34,268 nt of DNA, from NCBI GenBank assembly GCA_050701115.1, contig JBOHER010000504.1, positions 1-34,268 of the forward strand, given 5' to 3'. The stretch is from JBOHER01 sp050701115. GTDB lineage: Bacteria > Actinomycetota > Actinomycetes > Mycobacteriales > Pseudonocardiaceae. The translations under genes and the position numbers were made by a program. Shown here one piece after another: positions 1 to 7,380 of this stretch. Numbering within the stretch: the first letter of the stretch is position 1; each line of letters starts with the position of its first letter. Under the pieces are notes generated by a model that was not told where the DNA came from, made no database searches, and saw nothing but the letters and a program-made list of their open reading frames with translations.

Positions 1-149
1 CGGTAACCGGCCAACGGGGCGTCGGCCAACCGGACCAGATAGGTCGCTTTACCAGCATCTCCGCCGGCCGCGATGCCGGACGGGACGATGAGTCCGGACA
101 GCACGATCACACCTGCCACAGCTGCGCGGCAGATCTTGCGAGTACGCAC
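1..149 (-). CDS. S8 (subtilisin-like) serine peptidase, N-terminal fragment cut by window edge
   Basis: Only the first 49 codons are present; the gene runs off the left edge. Translation from a GTG at 149 gives a basic start (MRTRKICR), a hydrophobic core of about 18 residues and an A-A-G type cleavage region near residue 28, which is a Sec signal peptide. The mature start contains YLVRLADAPLAGY, typical of the inhibitor-I9 propeptide of secreted actinobacterial subtilases. A GGAGG ribosome binding site (complement of 155-159) lies 5 nt upstream and fixes the start. The catalytic Asp/His/Ser domain is outside the window, so the S8 assignment rests on the propeptide start alone. The gene is divergent from the LuxR-type regulator across 360 bp, so regulation by that neighbour is possible but only inferred. 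Confidence 0.7.
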   Translation of the reverse strand, partial: MRTRKICRAAVAGVIVLSGLIVPSGIAAGGDAGKATYLVRLADAPLAGY

Positions 150-509
150 GTCAACCTCCGGCTCATGGGCGGGCGCGGGATCACCGAAGCCCACCGAACG
201 AGTGAACGGGACTGAGGTACTAACGAGACTGGCCGGTCACTGGATGCGATGAACTTTCGCCATTGATCGCGGACCTCGCGATCGGGGTTGGCCAAGCCAG
301 GCCATTGGCGCGAAATCGCCACCGAACCGGTGCGGCGGAAGGTAAATCTTTCGTCGGATCCGAGGGAGATCCTCTCCGGGACGCTTGCTCCGGCCCGCTC
401 GGGATCGTCGGCACGGCAGCCAGCAGCTGGCGGAGCTCTTGTCGCGCCCGCGGCGTGTCGTCGTAGCATCACACCGACAGCACCTACCCGCGCTCGGTGA
501 GGATCTTCG
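150..509. other. Divergent intergenic region between protease and LuxR-type regulator genes
   Basis: This is a 360-bp stretch without a convincing gene; short open frames here lack ribosome binding sites and family signatures. It should hold promoters for both flanking genes. A perfect hairpin with 7-bp arms (GATCGCG and CGCGATC, loop of 5) sits at 265-283 and could be an operator. A weak promoter for the rightward gene could be TTGTCG at 439-444 with TAGCAT at 464-469, but the 19-nt spacer is long. A GAGGA at 499-503 is the ribosome binding site for the start at 510. Confidence 0.5.
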
Positions 510-1493
510 ATGGCTGACGACCAGCTCGGTACGCACCTGCGCCGACTGGGCCTTGACGATGTGAGTATCGAGCTCTACCGATGGCTGCTCGGGGTGGGAC
601 CGTCTGCGCACTCCAACCTCGCCCAAGCCCTGGAAATCTCGATGGACGCCGTGCGCGCCGGTGTCGGGCGCCTGACCAACTCGGGGCTGATCACCACAAC
701 CGGCAAGGACGCCGAGACCGTCACCCCGGTGGAACCGACGGCCGGGCTGCAACGGCTGACGCATGCGCGGGAGGCCGAACTGCGCGCGGCCGAGATCGCA
801 GCGGTCAACGCTTACCGATCGTTCCGGCGATCCGTCTGGCAGCACTCACCCGACGACGTGGTCGAACTGATCACCGCGCCACATATCGCCGAGCGGGTCG
901 ACCTGGAAGAGCGGGCCGCCGCCAACGAGGTGCTGCGCTTTGATTCCCCGCCCTACTCCACTCCCAGCGGCCCCAACGAGATCGAGGTCGACAACCTGCA
1001 CCGAGGTGTGATCTACCGGGTGGTTTACGCGCGAGCCGCGGTGCAGCAGCCGGACTACTACGCCGAAAACATCCAGCCCTGCATCGCGGCGGGCGAGCAG
1101 GCCAGAGTGTTGCCCACCGTGCCGGTGAAGCTGAGCATCTACGACGGCAGGCTCGCCATGGTTTCGCTGTCGGATGCCGAGGCCGAGATCAATCGGTCCA
1201 TGTTGCTGGTGCGCCAGTCCAGCCTGCTGGATGCGCTGTCCGGACTCTTCGAGTCCTCCTGGCGCGCGGCCTTGCCGATGCACCTCGGTTCCCGGGAACC
1301 GTCCTCGCTACGCCCGATCGAGCGCAAGATCATCGAGTTGCTCGCCAGCGGGATCACCGATCACGCGATCGCCGAATTGCTGGGCATCAGTCGCCGGACC
1401 CTGTCCCGCAACCTGGAGAGCCTCACCACGCGCGCCGGAGTGGTCAACCGGTTCCAGTTGGCGGTCTACGCCTGCCGGAACGGCTGGATCTGA
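510..1493 (+). CDS. Transcriptional regulator with TrmB-like N-terminus and LuxR-type C-terminal HTH
   Basis: A 327-residue DNA-binding regulator. Residues about 10-65 look like a TrmB-type winged helix (LYRWLL, then an HTH ending in VGRLTNSGLI). Residues about 268-327 form a LuxR/GerE-type HTH (ELLASGITDHAIAELLGIS followed by RRTLSRNLESL). The middle has no receiver domain or recognisable ligand domain. This two-HTH architecture is common among orphan LuxR-family regulators of Streptomyces and Pseudonocardiaceae. The start is set by GAGGA six nt upstream of ATG 510. It is divergent from the protease gene and lies 42 bp before the TetR gene. Its target is unknown; the protease gene is the obvious neighbour candidate. 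Confidence 0.8.
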   Translation: MADDQLGTHLRRLGLDDVSIELYRWLLGVGPSAHSNLAQALEISMDAVRAGVGRLTNSGLITTTGKDAETVTPVEPTAGLQRLTHAREAELRAAEIAAVNAYRSFRRSVWQHSPDDVVELITAPHIAERVDLEERAAANEVLRFDSPPYSTPSGPNEIEVDNLHRGVIYRVVYARAAVQQPDYYAENIQPCIAAGEQARVLPTVPVKLSIYDGRLAMVSLSDAEAEINRSMLLVRQSSLLDALSGLFESSWRAALPMHLGSREPSSLRPIERKIIELLASGITDHAIAELLGISRRTLSRNLESLTTRAGVVNRFQLAVYACRNGWI

Positions 1494-1522
1494 GCGAATC
1501 CAGTCCCTGCCCGCGATCTCGG

Positions 1523-1528
1523 TAGTCT
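1523..1528 (+). promoter_or_regulatory. Candidate -10 element for leaderless transcription of the TetR gene
   Basis: TAGTCT matches the actinobacterial TANNNT -10 pattern and ends 7 nt before ATG 1536, which would put the transcription start on the A of the start codon. No purine-rich ribosome binding site precedes this ATG. No good -35 is seen, as is usual for many actinobacterial leaderless promoters. Confidence 0.4.
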
Positions 1529-1535
1529 GTCGACC

Positions 1536-2171
1536 ATGGCCAGATTGACCCGAGCGGAAAGCCAAGCCCGCACACGCGAACAACTGATCACGACGGCGAA
1601 GGACCTGTTTCTGGCCGACGGGTACTGGGCGACATCGCTGGAGAAGGTTGCCGACGCCGCGGGCTACTCGAAGGGCGCGGTCTACTCGAATTTTCGCAAC
1701 AAGGACGAACTCTGCCTTGCCGTTCTCGACTTGATCCACGCCGAGCAGGCGATGCGAATCGCCACCGCGATGGCCGGAGGAACGACCCTGGAAGATCGCC
1801 TCGCCGGATTCGAGCGGTGGGCCGAGGAGACGATCGGCGACCAGAGCTGGACCTCTCTCGAGGTCGAGTTCGCCACCAACGTCCGCACCGATGACCGGCT
1901 GCGCGCCGAACTCGCCCAGCGAGACGCGGCGATTCGAGCGATCATCGCCGAGCTGATCAAGTCCGCGCTGAGGGAGTTCGACGTCAGTGTGCCGATGCCA
2001 CCCGACGACCTCGCCGCCGCCCTGCTGAGCCTCGGTATCGGACTTGGCGTGCAGCGGGCCATCGACCCCACCATCCCGGTGCGCGTGCTCACCAACACCA
2101 TCCGCATGATGGTCGGCCTGCCCATTCGCCCATCCTTTGCAGGCAAGCCGAGCGGTGCGGGTCAGCCGTAG
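1536..2171 (+). CDS. TetR/AcrR family transcriptional regulator
   Basis: A 211-residue TetR protein. The N-terminal HTH spans about residues 10-60 and includes REQLITTAKDLFLADGYWAT, followed by a recognition helix region ending in GYSKGAVYSNFRNKDEL, a near-consensus TetR signature. The rest is an all-helical ligand and dimerisation domain with no assignable ligand. The start lacks a Shine-Dalgarno sequence and looks leaderless. Its last 10 bp overlap the 3' end of the convergent MaoC gene. It could regulate the acyl-CoA operon on the other strand, but that operon encodes its own TetR, so this is only a possibility. Confidence 0.85.
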   Translation: MARLTRAESQARTREQLITTAKDLFLADGYWATSLEKVADAAGYSKGAVYSNFRNKDELCLAVLDLIHAEQAMRIATAMAGGTTLEDRLAGFERWAEETIGDQSWTSLEVEFATNVRTDDRLRAELAQRDAAIRAIIAELIKSALREFDVSVPMPPDDLAAALLSLGIGLGVQRAIDPTIPVRVLTNTIRMMVGLPIRPSFAGKPSGAGQP

Positions 2172-2614
2172 TAGCGGACCACATTGACGGCGACGCAGGC
2201 GGGCTTGTCCGAGCCTTCGATCTCGATGGTCACGGTGGCCTCGGCCTGCACCCCGCCGGTGACCGCCTTGGCCTCGCTCAGTGCCGCGGTCGCGCGCACC
2301 CGGGAACCCACCGGAACGGGCGCGGGGAACCGAACCTTGTTCAGACCGTAGTTGATGCCCATCCGCACGCCGTCGACGCGGTAGATCTGCCGCATCAGTT
2401 GCGGCAACAGCGACAGGGTCAGATACCCGTGGGCGATCGTGGTGCCGAACGGGCCTTCCTTCGCACGCTCCGGATCCACGTGGATCCACTGGTGGTCACC
2501 CGTGGCATCGGCGAACCGGTTCACCCGCTCCTGATCGATCTCCAGCCACTCGCTGCTGCCCAGTTCCTCGCCCACAGCCGTGAGCAGTTCGTCGATCGCG
2601 CTGAATGTCCGCAT
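2162..2614 (-). CDS. MaoC-family (R)-specific enoyl-CoA hydratase
   Basis: A 150-residue single hot-dog protein. It contains the hydratase-2 signature FADATGDHQWIHVDPERA, giving likely catalytic Asp40 and His45, followed by GTTIAHGYLTLSLLPQLM, typical of MaoC-like dehydratases. The family adds water to trans-2-enoyl-CoA thioesters (or does the reverse) in the cytoplasm. It is the last gene of the acyl-CoA operon, 28 bp after the TetR gene, with AAGGA about 6 nt before its ATG. In the pathway it would hydrate an enoyl-CoA made by one of the dehydrogenases, perhaps replacing the crotonase found in related clusters. Substrate is unknown. Confidence 0.85.
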   Translation of the reverse strand: MRTFSAIDELLTAVGEELGSSEWLEIDQERVNRFADATGDHQWIHVDPERAKEGPFGTTIAHGYLTLSLLPQLMRQIYRVDGVRMGINYGLNKVRFPAPVPVGSRVRATAALSEAKAVTGGVQAEATVTIEIEGSDKPACVAVNVVRYYG

Positions 2615-2642
2615 CTACGTTCCTTCGTCTCGACGGATGACC

Positions 2643-3269
2643 TCACCTGGCAGGCAACGGTAGAGATTCCAGCGCAGGCTTGAGCATCCGGGTCCACTGC
2701 CGGACGATCCTCGCTCGCCGCGCCGTATCGTCGGTCAGCAGGTTGGCCAGCCCGAGACCGCGGGCCAGGTCGAGGGTGGCCTGCACCGTCTCGCGCACGC
2801 CCGGTATCGACTCGTCCACCTCGAGCAACCGCACCGCCATCCGATGCGCCTCCCGGCCCACCCTGGCTTCCAGCGGCGCGACAACGGCACCCAACTGTTC
2901 ATCGGTGGACGCCGCGACCCACAGGTGCAAGGCTGCCCGGAATGTCGGCCCTGCATAGAGATTGAGCAGCATGGTGATCACCGCGTCGGTGCGCGAACCG
3001 TCCGTCGGCAGCGCGGCGGCCTGCCTGCTCAGCTCCTCGACCTGGACCTCGGATACGTAGTTGACCGCGGCACTGACCAGGTCTTCACGGGTCGGAAAGT
3101 GATGTTGTGCAGCGCCGCGGGAAACGCCTGCCCGCTCGGCCACGACCACGACCGTCGTCCTGGTCCAGCCGAGTTCGGTCAGGCACTCGACGGCGGCTTC
3201 CAGCAACCGCCGTCGAGTGGTCCTGCTTCGTTCCTGCTGCGGCTCCCGCAGCGGCGTCGCATCACTCAT
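2643..3269 (-). CDS. TetR family regulator encoded inside the acyl-CoA operon
   Basis: About 208 residues from the ATG at 3269, 7 bp after the SDR stop. A longer frame to 3320 exists but would overlap the SDR gene by 44 bp. The HTH lies near residues 10-60 (LLEAAVECLTELGWTRTTV, then RAGVSRGAAQHHFPTREDLV), a standard TetR signature. The C-terminal ligand domain is rich in Leu and Ala and not assignable. Because it is co-transcribed with the catabolic genes, it is the most likely autoregulator of the operon and could bind the inverted repeat at 12658-12679 in the operon's promoter region. That link is inference. Confidence 0.85.
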   Translation of the reverse strand: MSDATPLREPQQERSRTTRRRLLEAAVECLTELGWTRTTVVVVAERAGVSRGAAQHHFPTREDLVSAAVNYVSEVQVEELSRQAAALPTDGSRTDAVITMLLNLYAGPTFRAALHLWVAASTDEQLGAVVAPLEARVGREAHRMAVRLLEVDESIPGVRETVQATLDLARGLGLANLLTDDTARRARIVRQWTRMLKPALESLPLPAR

Positions 3270-3276
3270 GATCGGC

Positions 3277-4110
3277 TCAGCCGCGCTCGACCCAGAAGTC
3301 CAGCTGGAGGTCGTCCTCACTGCCGCCGACCCGGTACCCGGAGAAGTCGGTGATGCCCTCTGCGGCGAGTACCTCGTCGTCGATGAAGAACTGGCCGGTC
3401 GTCTCCGTGCTCGGTTTGGTCAGGATCGCGTGGGCCGCATCCGCCATGATGGCCGGTGTCCGGGAGTGACTGACCATCTCCGCACCCACCACGTTGCGGA
3501 TCGCGGCGGTGTCGATCGTTGTGCGTGGCCACAACGAGTTCGCCGCGATCCCGTCCTTGCGCAGTTCTTCGGCAAGCCCCAGCGTCACCAGGCTCATGCC
3601 GTACTTGGCGATCGCGTAGCCGACCCCGATCATCCCGAACCACTTCGGATCCAGGCTGATCGGCGGGGACAGGGTCAGAATGTGCGGGTTCTCCGACCTG
3701 CGCAGGTGTGCGATCGACGCCTGGGACAGCAGGAATGAGCCACGAGTGTTGATGTCCTGCATCAGGTCGTAGCGTTTCATGCTGATCTGTTCGGTCGGCG
3801 TCAGATCGATGGCGCTGGCGTTGTTGACCACGATGTCGATGCCACCGAACTGCTCGGCCGTCGCGTCGACGGCGGCCCGCACAGCGGCGTCGTCCCGGAT
3901 GTCGCCAACGATCGGCAGCGCCTTGCCACCTGCCTCCTCGATCGCCTTCGCCGCGGTGTAGATGGTGCCCGGCAGTTTCGGATGGGGCTCGGCCGTCTTG
4001 GCGATCAGCGCGATATTGGCCCCGTCCCGTGCGGCCCGCACCGCGATCGCCTCGCCGATCCCTCGGCTTCCGCCGGACATGATCAGCGTCTTCCCTGCGA
4101 GCGAACTCAT
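3277..4110 (-). CDS. SDR family NAD(P)-dependent oxidoreductase (HSDL2/Rv3224-like)
   Basis: A 277-residue classical-type short-chain dehydrogenase. The nucleotide-binding glycine motif SGGSRGIGEAIA is at residues 12-23, NNAS at 96-99, and the catalytic set is Ser148, Tyr165 and Lys169 (YAIAK). The segment AKTAEPHPKLPGTIYTAA is typical of the HSDL2-like subgroup, which includes a mycobacterial protein I recall as Rv3224. The role is probably oxidation or reduction of a hydroxyacyl- or ketoacyl-type intermediate. It lies 16 bp after the dehydrogenase gene and 7 bp before the TetR gene. GAGGA 5 nt upstream supports the ATG at 4110. AtuB and AtuG of the Pseudomonas terpene cluster are also SDRs, but a specific equivalence is not shown. 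Confidence 0.85.
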   Translation of the reverse strand: MSSLAGKTLIMSGGSRGIGEAIAVRAARDGANIALIAKTAEPHPKLPGTIYTAAKAIEEAGGKALPIVGDIRDDAAVRAAVDATAEQFGGIDIVVNNASAIDLTPTEQISMKRYDLMQDINTRGSFLLSQASIAHLRRSENPHILTLSPPISLDPKWFGMIGVGYAIAKYGMSLVTLGLAEELRKDGIAANSLWPRTTIDTAAIRNVVGAEMVSHSRTPAIMADAAHAILTKPSTETTGQFFIDDEVLAAEGITDFSGYRVGGSEDDLQLDFWVERG

Positions 4111-4126
4111 CTGCGTCCTCGATTCA

Positions 4127-5284
4127 CTAGTACGACTTCGGCAATCCGAGGCTGTGCTGAGCCACGAAGTTCAGCACCATCTCCCGGCTGACCGGCGCGA
4201 TCCGGCCGACCCTGGTGGCGGCGATCATCGCACCCAGACCATATTCGGATGCCAGCCCGTTGCCTCCGTGCGTCTGCACCGCCTGGTCGACCGCGTGGAT
4301 CGCCGCCTCTGCCGCAGCGTACTTGGCCATGTTCGCGGCTTCACCCGCTCCGATGTCATCCCCGGCGTCATACAGCGCCGCTGCCTTCTGCGTCATCAGC
4401 TTGGCGAGTTCGATCTCCACCTTGACCGCGGCCAGCGGATGCGCGATTCCCTGATGCGACCCGATGGGAGCACCCCAGACACTGCGCGTCTTGGCATACT
4501 CGGTGGCCTTCTGCAGCGCGAGCCGGCCGATGCCCAGCGAGAAGGACGCACCCATGATCCGTTCCGGGTTGAGGCCTGCGAACAGCTGCATCAGCGCGGC
4601 GTCCTCGGAGCCGACCAGCGCGTCGTAGGGCAGCCGGACGTCGTCGAGAAACAGGCCGAACTGCTTGTCCGCCGAGATCAGATCCATCTCGATGTGCTTG
4701 TATTCGAAGCCGGGCATGTCGGTCGGCACGATGAACAGCGCGGGCTTGAGCTTGCCCGTCCTCGCATCCTCCGTGCGGCCGACCACCAGCACGGCCTCCG
4801 CCTCGTCCACTCCGGAGATGAACACCTTGCGGCCGTTCAGAATCCACCCCTCACCATCCCTGCGGGCGGTCGTGGTGATCTTGTGCGAGTTGGACCCCGC
4901 GTCCGGCTCGGTGATGGCGAAGGCCATCCGCACCTCGCCGGTGGCGAAGCGCGGCAGCCACTTCTGCTTCTGCTGCTCGGTGCCGAACCGGGCGATGACG
5001 GTGCCACAGATCGCCGGTGACACCACCATGAGCAGCATCGGTGTGCCCGCCGCGCAGAACTCTTCACAGACCGCGGCGAGGTCGCCGATTCCGCCGCCCC
5101 CGCCGCCGTACTCCTCCGGCACAGCCACGCCCAGGTAGCCAAGCTTGCCCGCCTCGTCCCAGATCTCGGTGGTGTGGCCGCCGCCGCGGGCGAGCTTCAG
5201 GTAGTACTCGTGTCCATATTTCTTTCCCAGGGCGTAGGCTGCGGCCCGCAGCGCCGTGCGTTCGCCGGACTCGGTGAAGTTCAT
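4127..5284 (-). CDS. Acyl-CoA dehydrogenase (FadE12-like position in carboxylase cluster)
   Basis: A 385-residue FAD-dependent acyl-CoA dehydrogenase that introduces an alpha-beta double bond. FAD/substrate motifs include AFAITEPDAGSN (about 121-132) and QTHGGNGLASEYG near 337-349. The usual C-terminal catalytic Glu of the EGT motif is absent (RIAPVSRE at 361-368). Instead Glu241 in LNPERIMG aligns with the helix-G glutamate used by isovaleryl-CoA and long-chain dehydrogenases. The ATG at 5284 overlaps the stop of the biotin carboxylase gene as ATGA; a longer in-frame extension to 5593 lies inside that gene and is rejected. The gene order matches mycobacterial fadE12 next to accA2, as recalled. 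Substrate is unknown, probably a branched acyl-CoA. Confidence 0.88.
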   Translation of the reverse strand: MNFTESGERTALRAAAYALGKKYGHEYYLKLARGGGHTTEIWDEAGKLGYLGVAVPEEYGGGGGGIGDLAAVCEEFCAAGTPMLLMVVSPAICGTVIARFGTEQQKQKWLPRFATGEVRMAFAITEPDAGSNSHKITTTARRDGEGWILNGRKVFISGVDEAEAVLVVGRTEDARTGKLKPALFIVPTDMPGFEYKHIEMDLISADKQFGLFLDDVRLPYDALVGSEDAALMQLFAGLNPERIMGASFSLGIGRLALQKATEYAKTRSVWGAPIGSHQGIAHPLAAVKVEIELAKLMTQKAAALYDAGDDIGAGEAANMAKYAAAEAAIHAVDQAVQTHGGNGLASEYGLGAMIAATRVGRIAPVSREMVLNFVAQHSLGLPKSY

Positions 5285-7284
5285 GCCTCTTGCCTCTCTT
5301 GGCTCGGAGTAACCACTGCCAGGACGGTGCCGACGTCGACCTGATGACCCACGGTGACATCGAGTTCGGTGACGACGCCATCGGTCGGCGCCACGATCTG
5401 GTGTTCCATCTTCATCGCCTCCAGCCACAGCAGTGGTTGGCCCGCCGTTACCTCCGCCCCCTGCTCGACGGCCACCCGTAGCACCGACCCGGGCATCGGT
5501 GCCAGCAGCGAGCCCTCGGCGATCGCGGCCTCCGAGTCGGCGAACCGGGGACGCGGCACGAAACTCACCGATCCCAGCGGCGAATCCACACACACCAGGC
5601 CCGGGTAGCCGGCCACGCGGAAGACCCGCCGGACACCCGCGACCCGCAAGGTCACTTCGGCCGAACCCGCCGCGATCAACTCGACATCGTCGAAACCCTC
5701 GGCCACCAACCCGTTCCTGGTCAGCCGGTAGGACACCGGGTACTCAGCATCACCTGCGACGAAGACCTTGTGCTGCGCCTGCGAACCGACGTTGCGCCAC
5801 CCGCTTGGCAGGTTCCGCAACACGGTGGCCTTGGCGCGATTCTCCTCCGCGTCCGCGAGCGCAGCGGCCAAGGCGCTGAGCCTGCGCGCCTCCTCCCCCG
5901 CCAATGGCGACGACAGAAGGTCGAGGCCGTGCCGGTCGAAGAACGCCGTGTCGGTCTCACCCGCGAGGAAGGCGGGATGCCGCAGCACGTTGACCAGCAG
6001 ATCGCGGTTGGTCGCCACGCCGTGGATTTCGGCCCCTGCCAGCACGGTCGCCAGCGACCGGGCCGCGTCCGCACGCGTCGGGCCCCACGCGATCACCTTC
6101 GCCAGCATCGGGTCGTAATGCACGCCGACCACGCAGCCGCTGACGAAGCCGGAATCCAGCCGGATGCCGTGCCGGGCAGGGACCTCGAACTCCGCGTACA
6201 CCCTCGGCGCGGTGCTTGTGCCTGCACTGCTTGCGGGCAGTGCGAAGCGGTGCAGCGTGCCGCTCTGCGGCTGCCAGTCCTTCGCCGGATCCTCCGCATA
6301 CAGACGGACTTCGATCGCATGGCCGGTCCACGGTGGAGGCTCAGCGGGCAGTCGGTCGCCCTGCGCGACCCGGATCTGCAGGGCGACCATGTCCAAGCCT
6401 GTCGTGCATTCGGTGACCGGATGCTCCACTTGAAGCCTGGTGTTCATCTCCAGGAAAAAGAACTCTCCTTCATCGGTGGCGAGGAACTCCACGGTTCCCG
6501 CGCCGACATAGTCGATCGCCTTGGCCGCCTTGCGCGCGGCGTCGAACAACTCCTCCCGCATGCGCGAATCGACCAGTGGGGACGGCGCTTCCTCGACCAC
6601 CTTCTGGTGGCGACGCTGGATGGAGCATTCCCGCTCGCCGACCGCCCAGACCGTGCCGTGCTGGTCGGCCAGCACCTGAACCTCGATATGCCGACCGGTT
6701 TCCAGGTAACGCTCGCAGAAGACTCCTGCGTCGCCGAACGCCGAGGCCGCCTCGGTCTTGGCGCTCTCGATGGCGCCGGAGAGCGCGGAGAGCTCGCGGA
6801 CCACGCGCATGCCGCGGCCGCCGCCACCCGCGGAGGCCTTCACCAGCACCGGCAGGTCGGCCTCGGTGACCTCGGCCGGATCGAGTTCGGCGAGCACGGG
6901 CACACCCGCGTCCGCCATCAGCCGCTTGGATTCGATCTTCGAGCCCATCGAGACGATCGCATCGGGCGGCGGACCGATCCAGGTCAAGCCTGCGTCGATG
7001 ACCGCCTGGGCGAACCCGGCATTCTCGGACAGGAACCCGTACCCCGGATGGATGGCGTCCACTCCGGTGTCTCGGGCGGCCCGCACCAGCAACTCAGGGC
7101 GCAGGTAGGTCTCCGCCGGCGTGTTGCCGGGTAGCCGCACAGCCGCGTCGGCCTCGCGCACGTGCGGCAACTCCGCATCCGCGTCCGAGTACACCGCGAC
7201 CGTGGAGATGCCGAGGTCGGCACAGGTACGGAAGACCCTGCGCGCGATCTCACTGCGGTTGGCGACAAGGACTGAGTTGATCAC
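5281..7284 (-). CDS. accA2: Acyl-CoA carboxylase alpha subunit: biotin carboxylase plus biotin carrier domain
   Basis: A 667-residue fused biotin carboxylase/BCCP subunit. It starts with SVLVANRSEIARRVFRT (biotin carboxylase N-domain), has the ATP-grasp glycine loop KASAGGGGRGMRVV near 168-181 and the active-site segment LEMNTRLQVEHPVTE, and ends in a biotinyl domain with EAMKMEH, Lys625 being the biotinylation site. It carboxylates biotin with ATP and bicarbonate for transfer by the beta subunit. The length and the neighbours (two dehydrogenases, beta subunit, AtuA-like protein) match mycobacterial AccA2 as I recall it; similar subunits serve methylcrotonyl- and geranyl-CoA carboxylases. It starts with GTG at 7284 and has only a weak ribosome binding site. 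A 96-bp gap with a repeat separates it from the beta-subunit gene. Confidence 0.88.
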   Translation of the reverse strand: MINSVLVANRSEIARRVFRTCADLGISTVAVYSDADAELPHVREADAAVRLPGNTPAETYLRPELLVRAARDTGVDAIHPGYGFLSENAGFAQAVIDAGLTWIGPPPDAIVSMGSKIESKRLMADAGVPVLAELDPAEVTEADLPVLVKASAGGGGRGMRVVRELSALSGAIESAKTEAASAFGDAGVFCERYLETGRHIEVQVLADQHGTVWAVGERECSIQRRHQKVVEEAPSPLVDSRMREELFDAARKAAKAIDYVGAGTVEFLATDEGEFFFLEMNTRLQVEHPVTECTTGLDMVALQIRVAQGDRLPAEPPPWTGHAIEVRLYAEDPAKDWQPQSGTLHRFALPASSAGTSTAPRVYAEFEVPARHGIRLDSGFVSGCVVGVHYDPMLAKVIAWGPTRADAARSLATVLAGAEIHGVATNRDLLVNVLRHPAFLAGETDTAFFDRHGLDLLSSPLAGEEARRLSALAAALADAEENRAKATVLRNLPSGWRNVGSQAQHKVFVAGDAEYPVSYRLTRNGLVAEGFDDVELIAAGSAEVTLRVAGVRRVFRVAGYPGLVCVDSPLGSVSFVPRPRFADSEAAIAEGSLLAPMPGSVLRVAVEQGAEVTAGQPLLWLEAMKMEHQIVAPTDGVVTELDVTVGHQVDVGTVLAVVTPSQERQEA

Positions 7285-7301
7285 ATCGACACCACTCTCG
7301 T

Positions 7302-7380
7302 GCTGAAAGACGCTATGGGTGCGTTCAATGCACTGAAAGCGCCATTCACTGCGCTGAGCGCACTGAGGGCGTCTTTCAGC
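7302..7380. repeat. Palindromic repeat element between the carboxylase subunit genes
   Basis: Perfect 12-bp inverted arms, GCTGAAAGACGC at 7302-7313 and GCGTCTTTCAGC at 7369-7380, enclose a 55-bp core. The core has three CACTG steps at 7331, 7347 and 7361 (spacing 14-16 nt) and a GCGC-TGA-GCGC mini-palindrome at 7351-7361. The right arm directly abuts the beta-subunit stop codon (7381-7383). Its form suggests an interspersed intergenic repeat of the kind I recall from Amycolatopsis-like genomes. It could act as an attenuator or RNA-processing site inside the operon. Confidence 0.6.

Noticed and set aside
5285..5593. N-terminal extension of the acyl-CoA dehydrogenase gene at 4127
   Set aside because: It lies within the biotin carboxylase gene; the family start and an ATGA overlap are at 5284.
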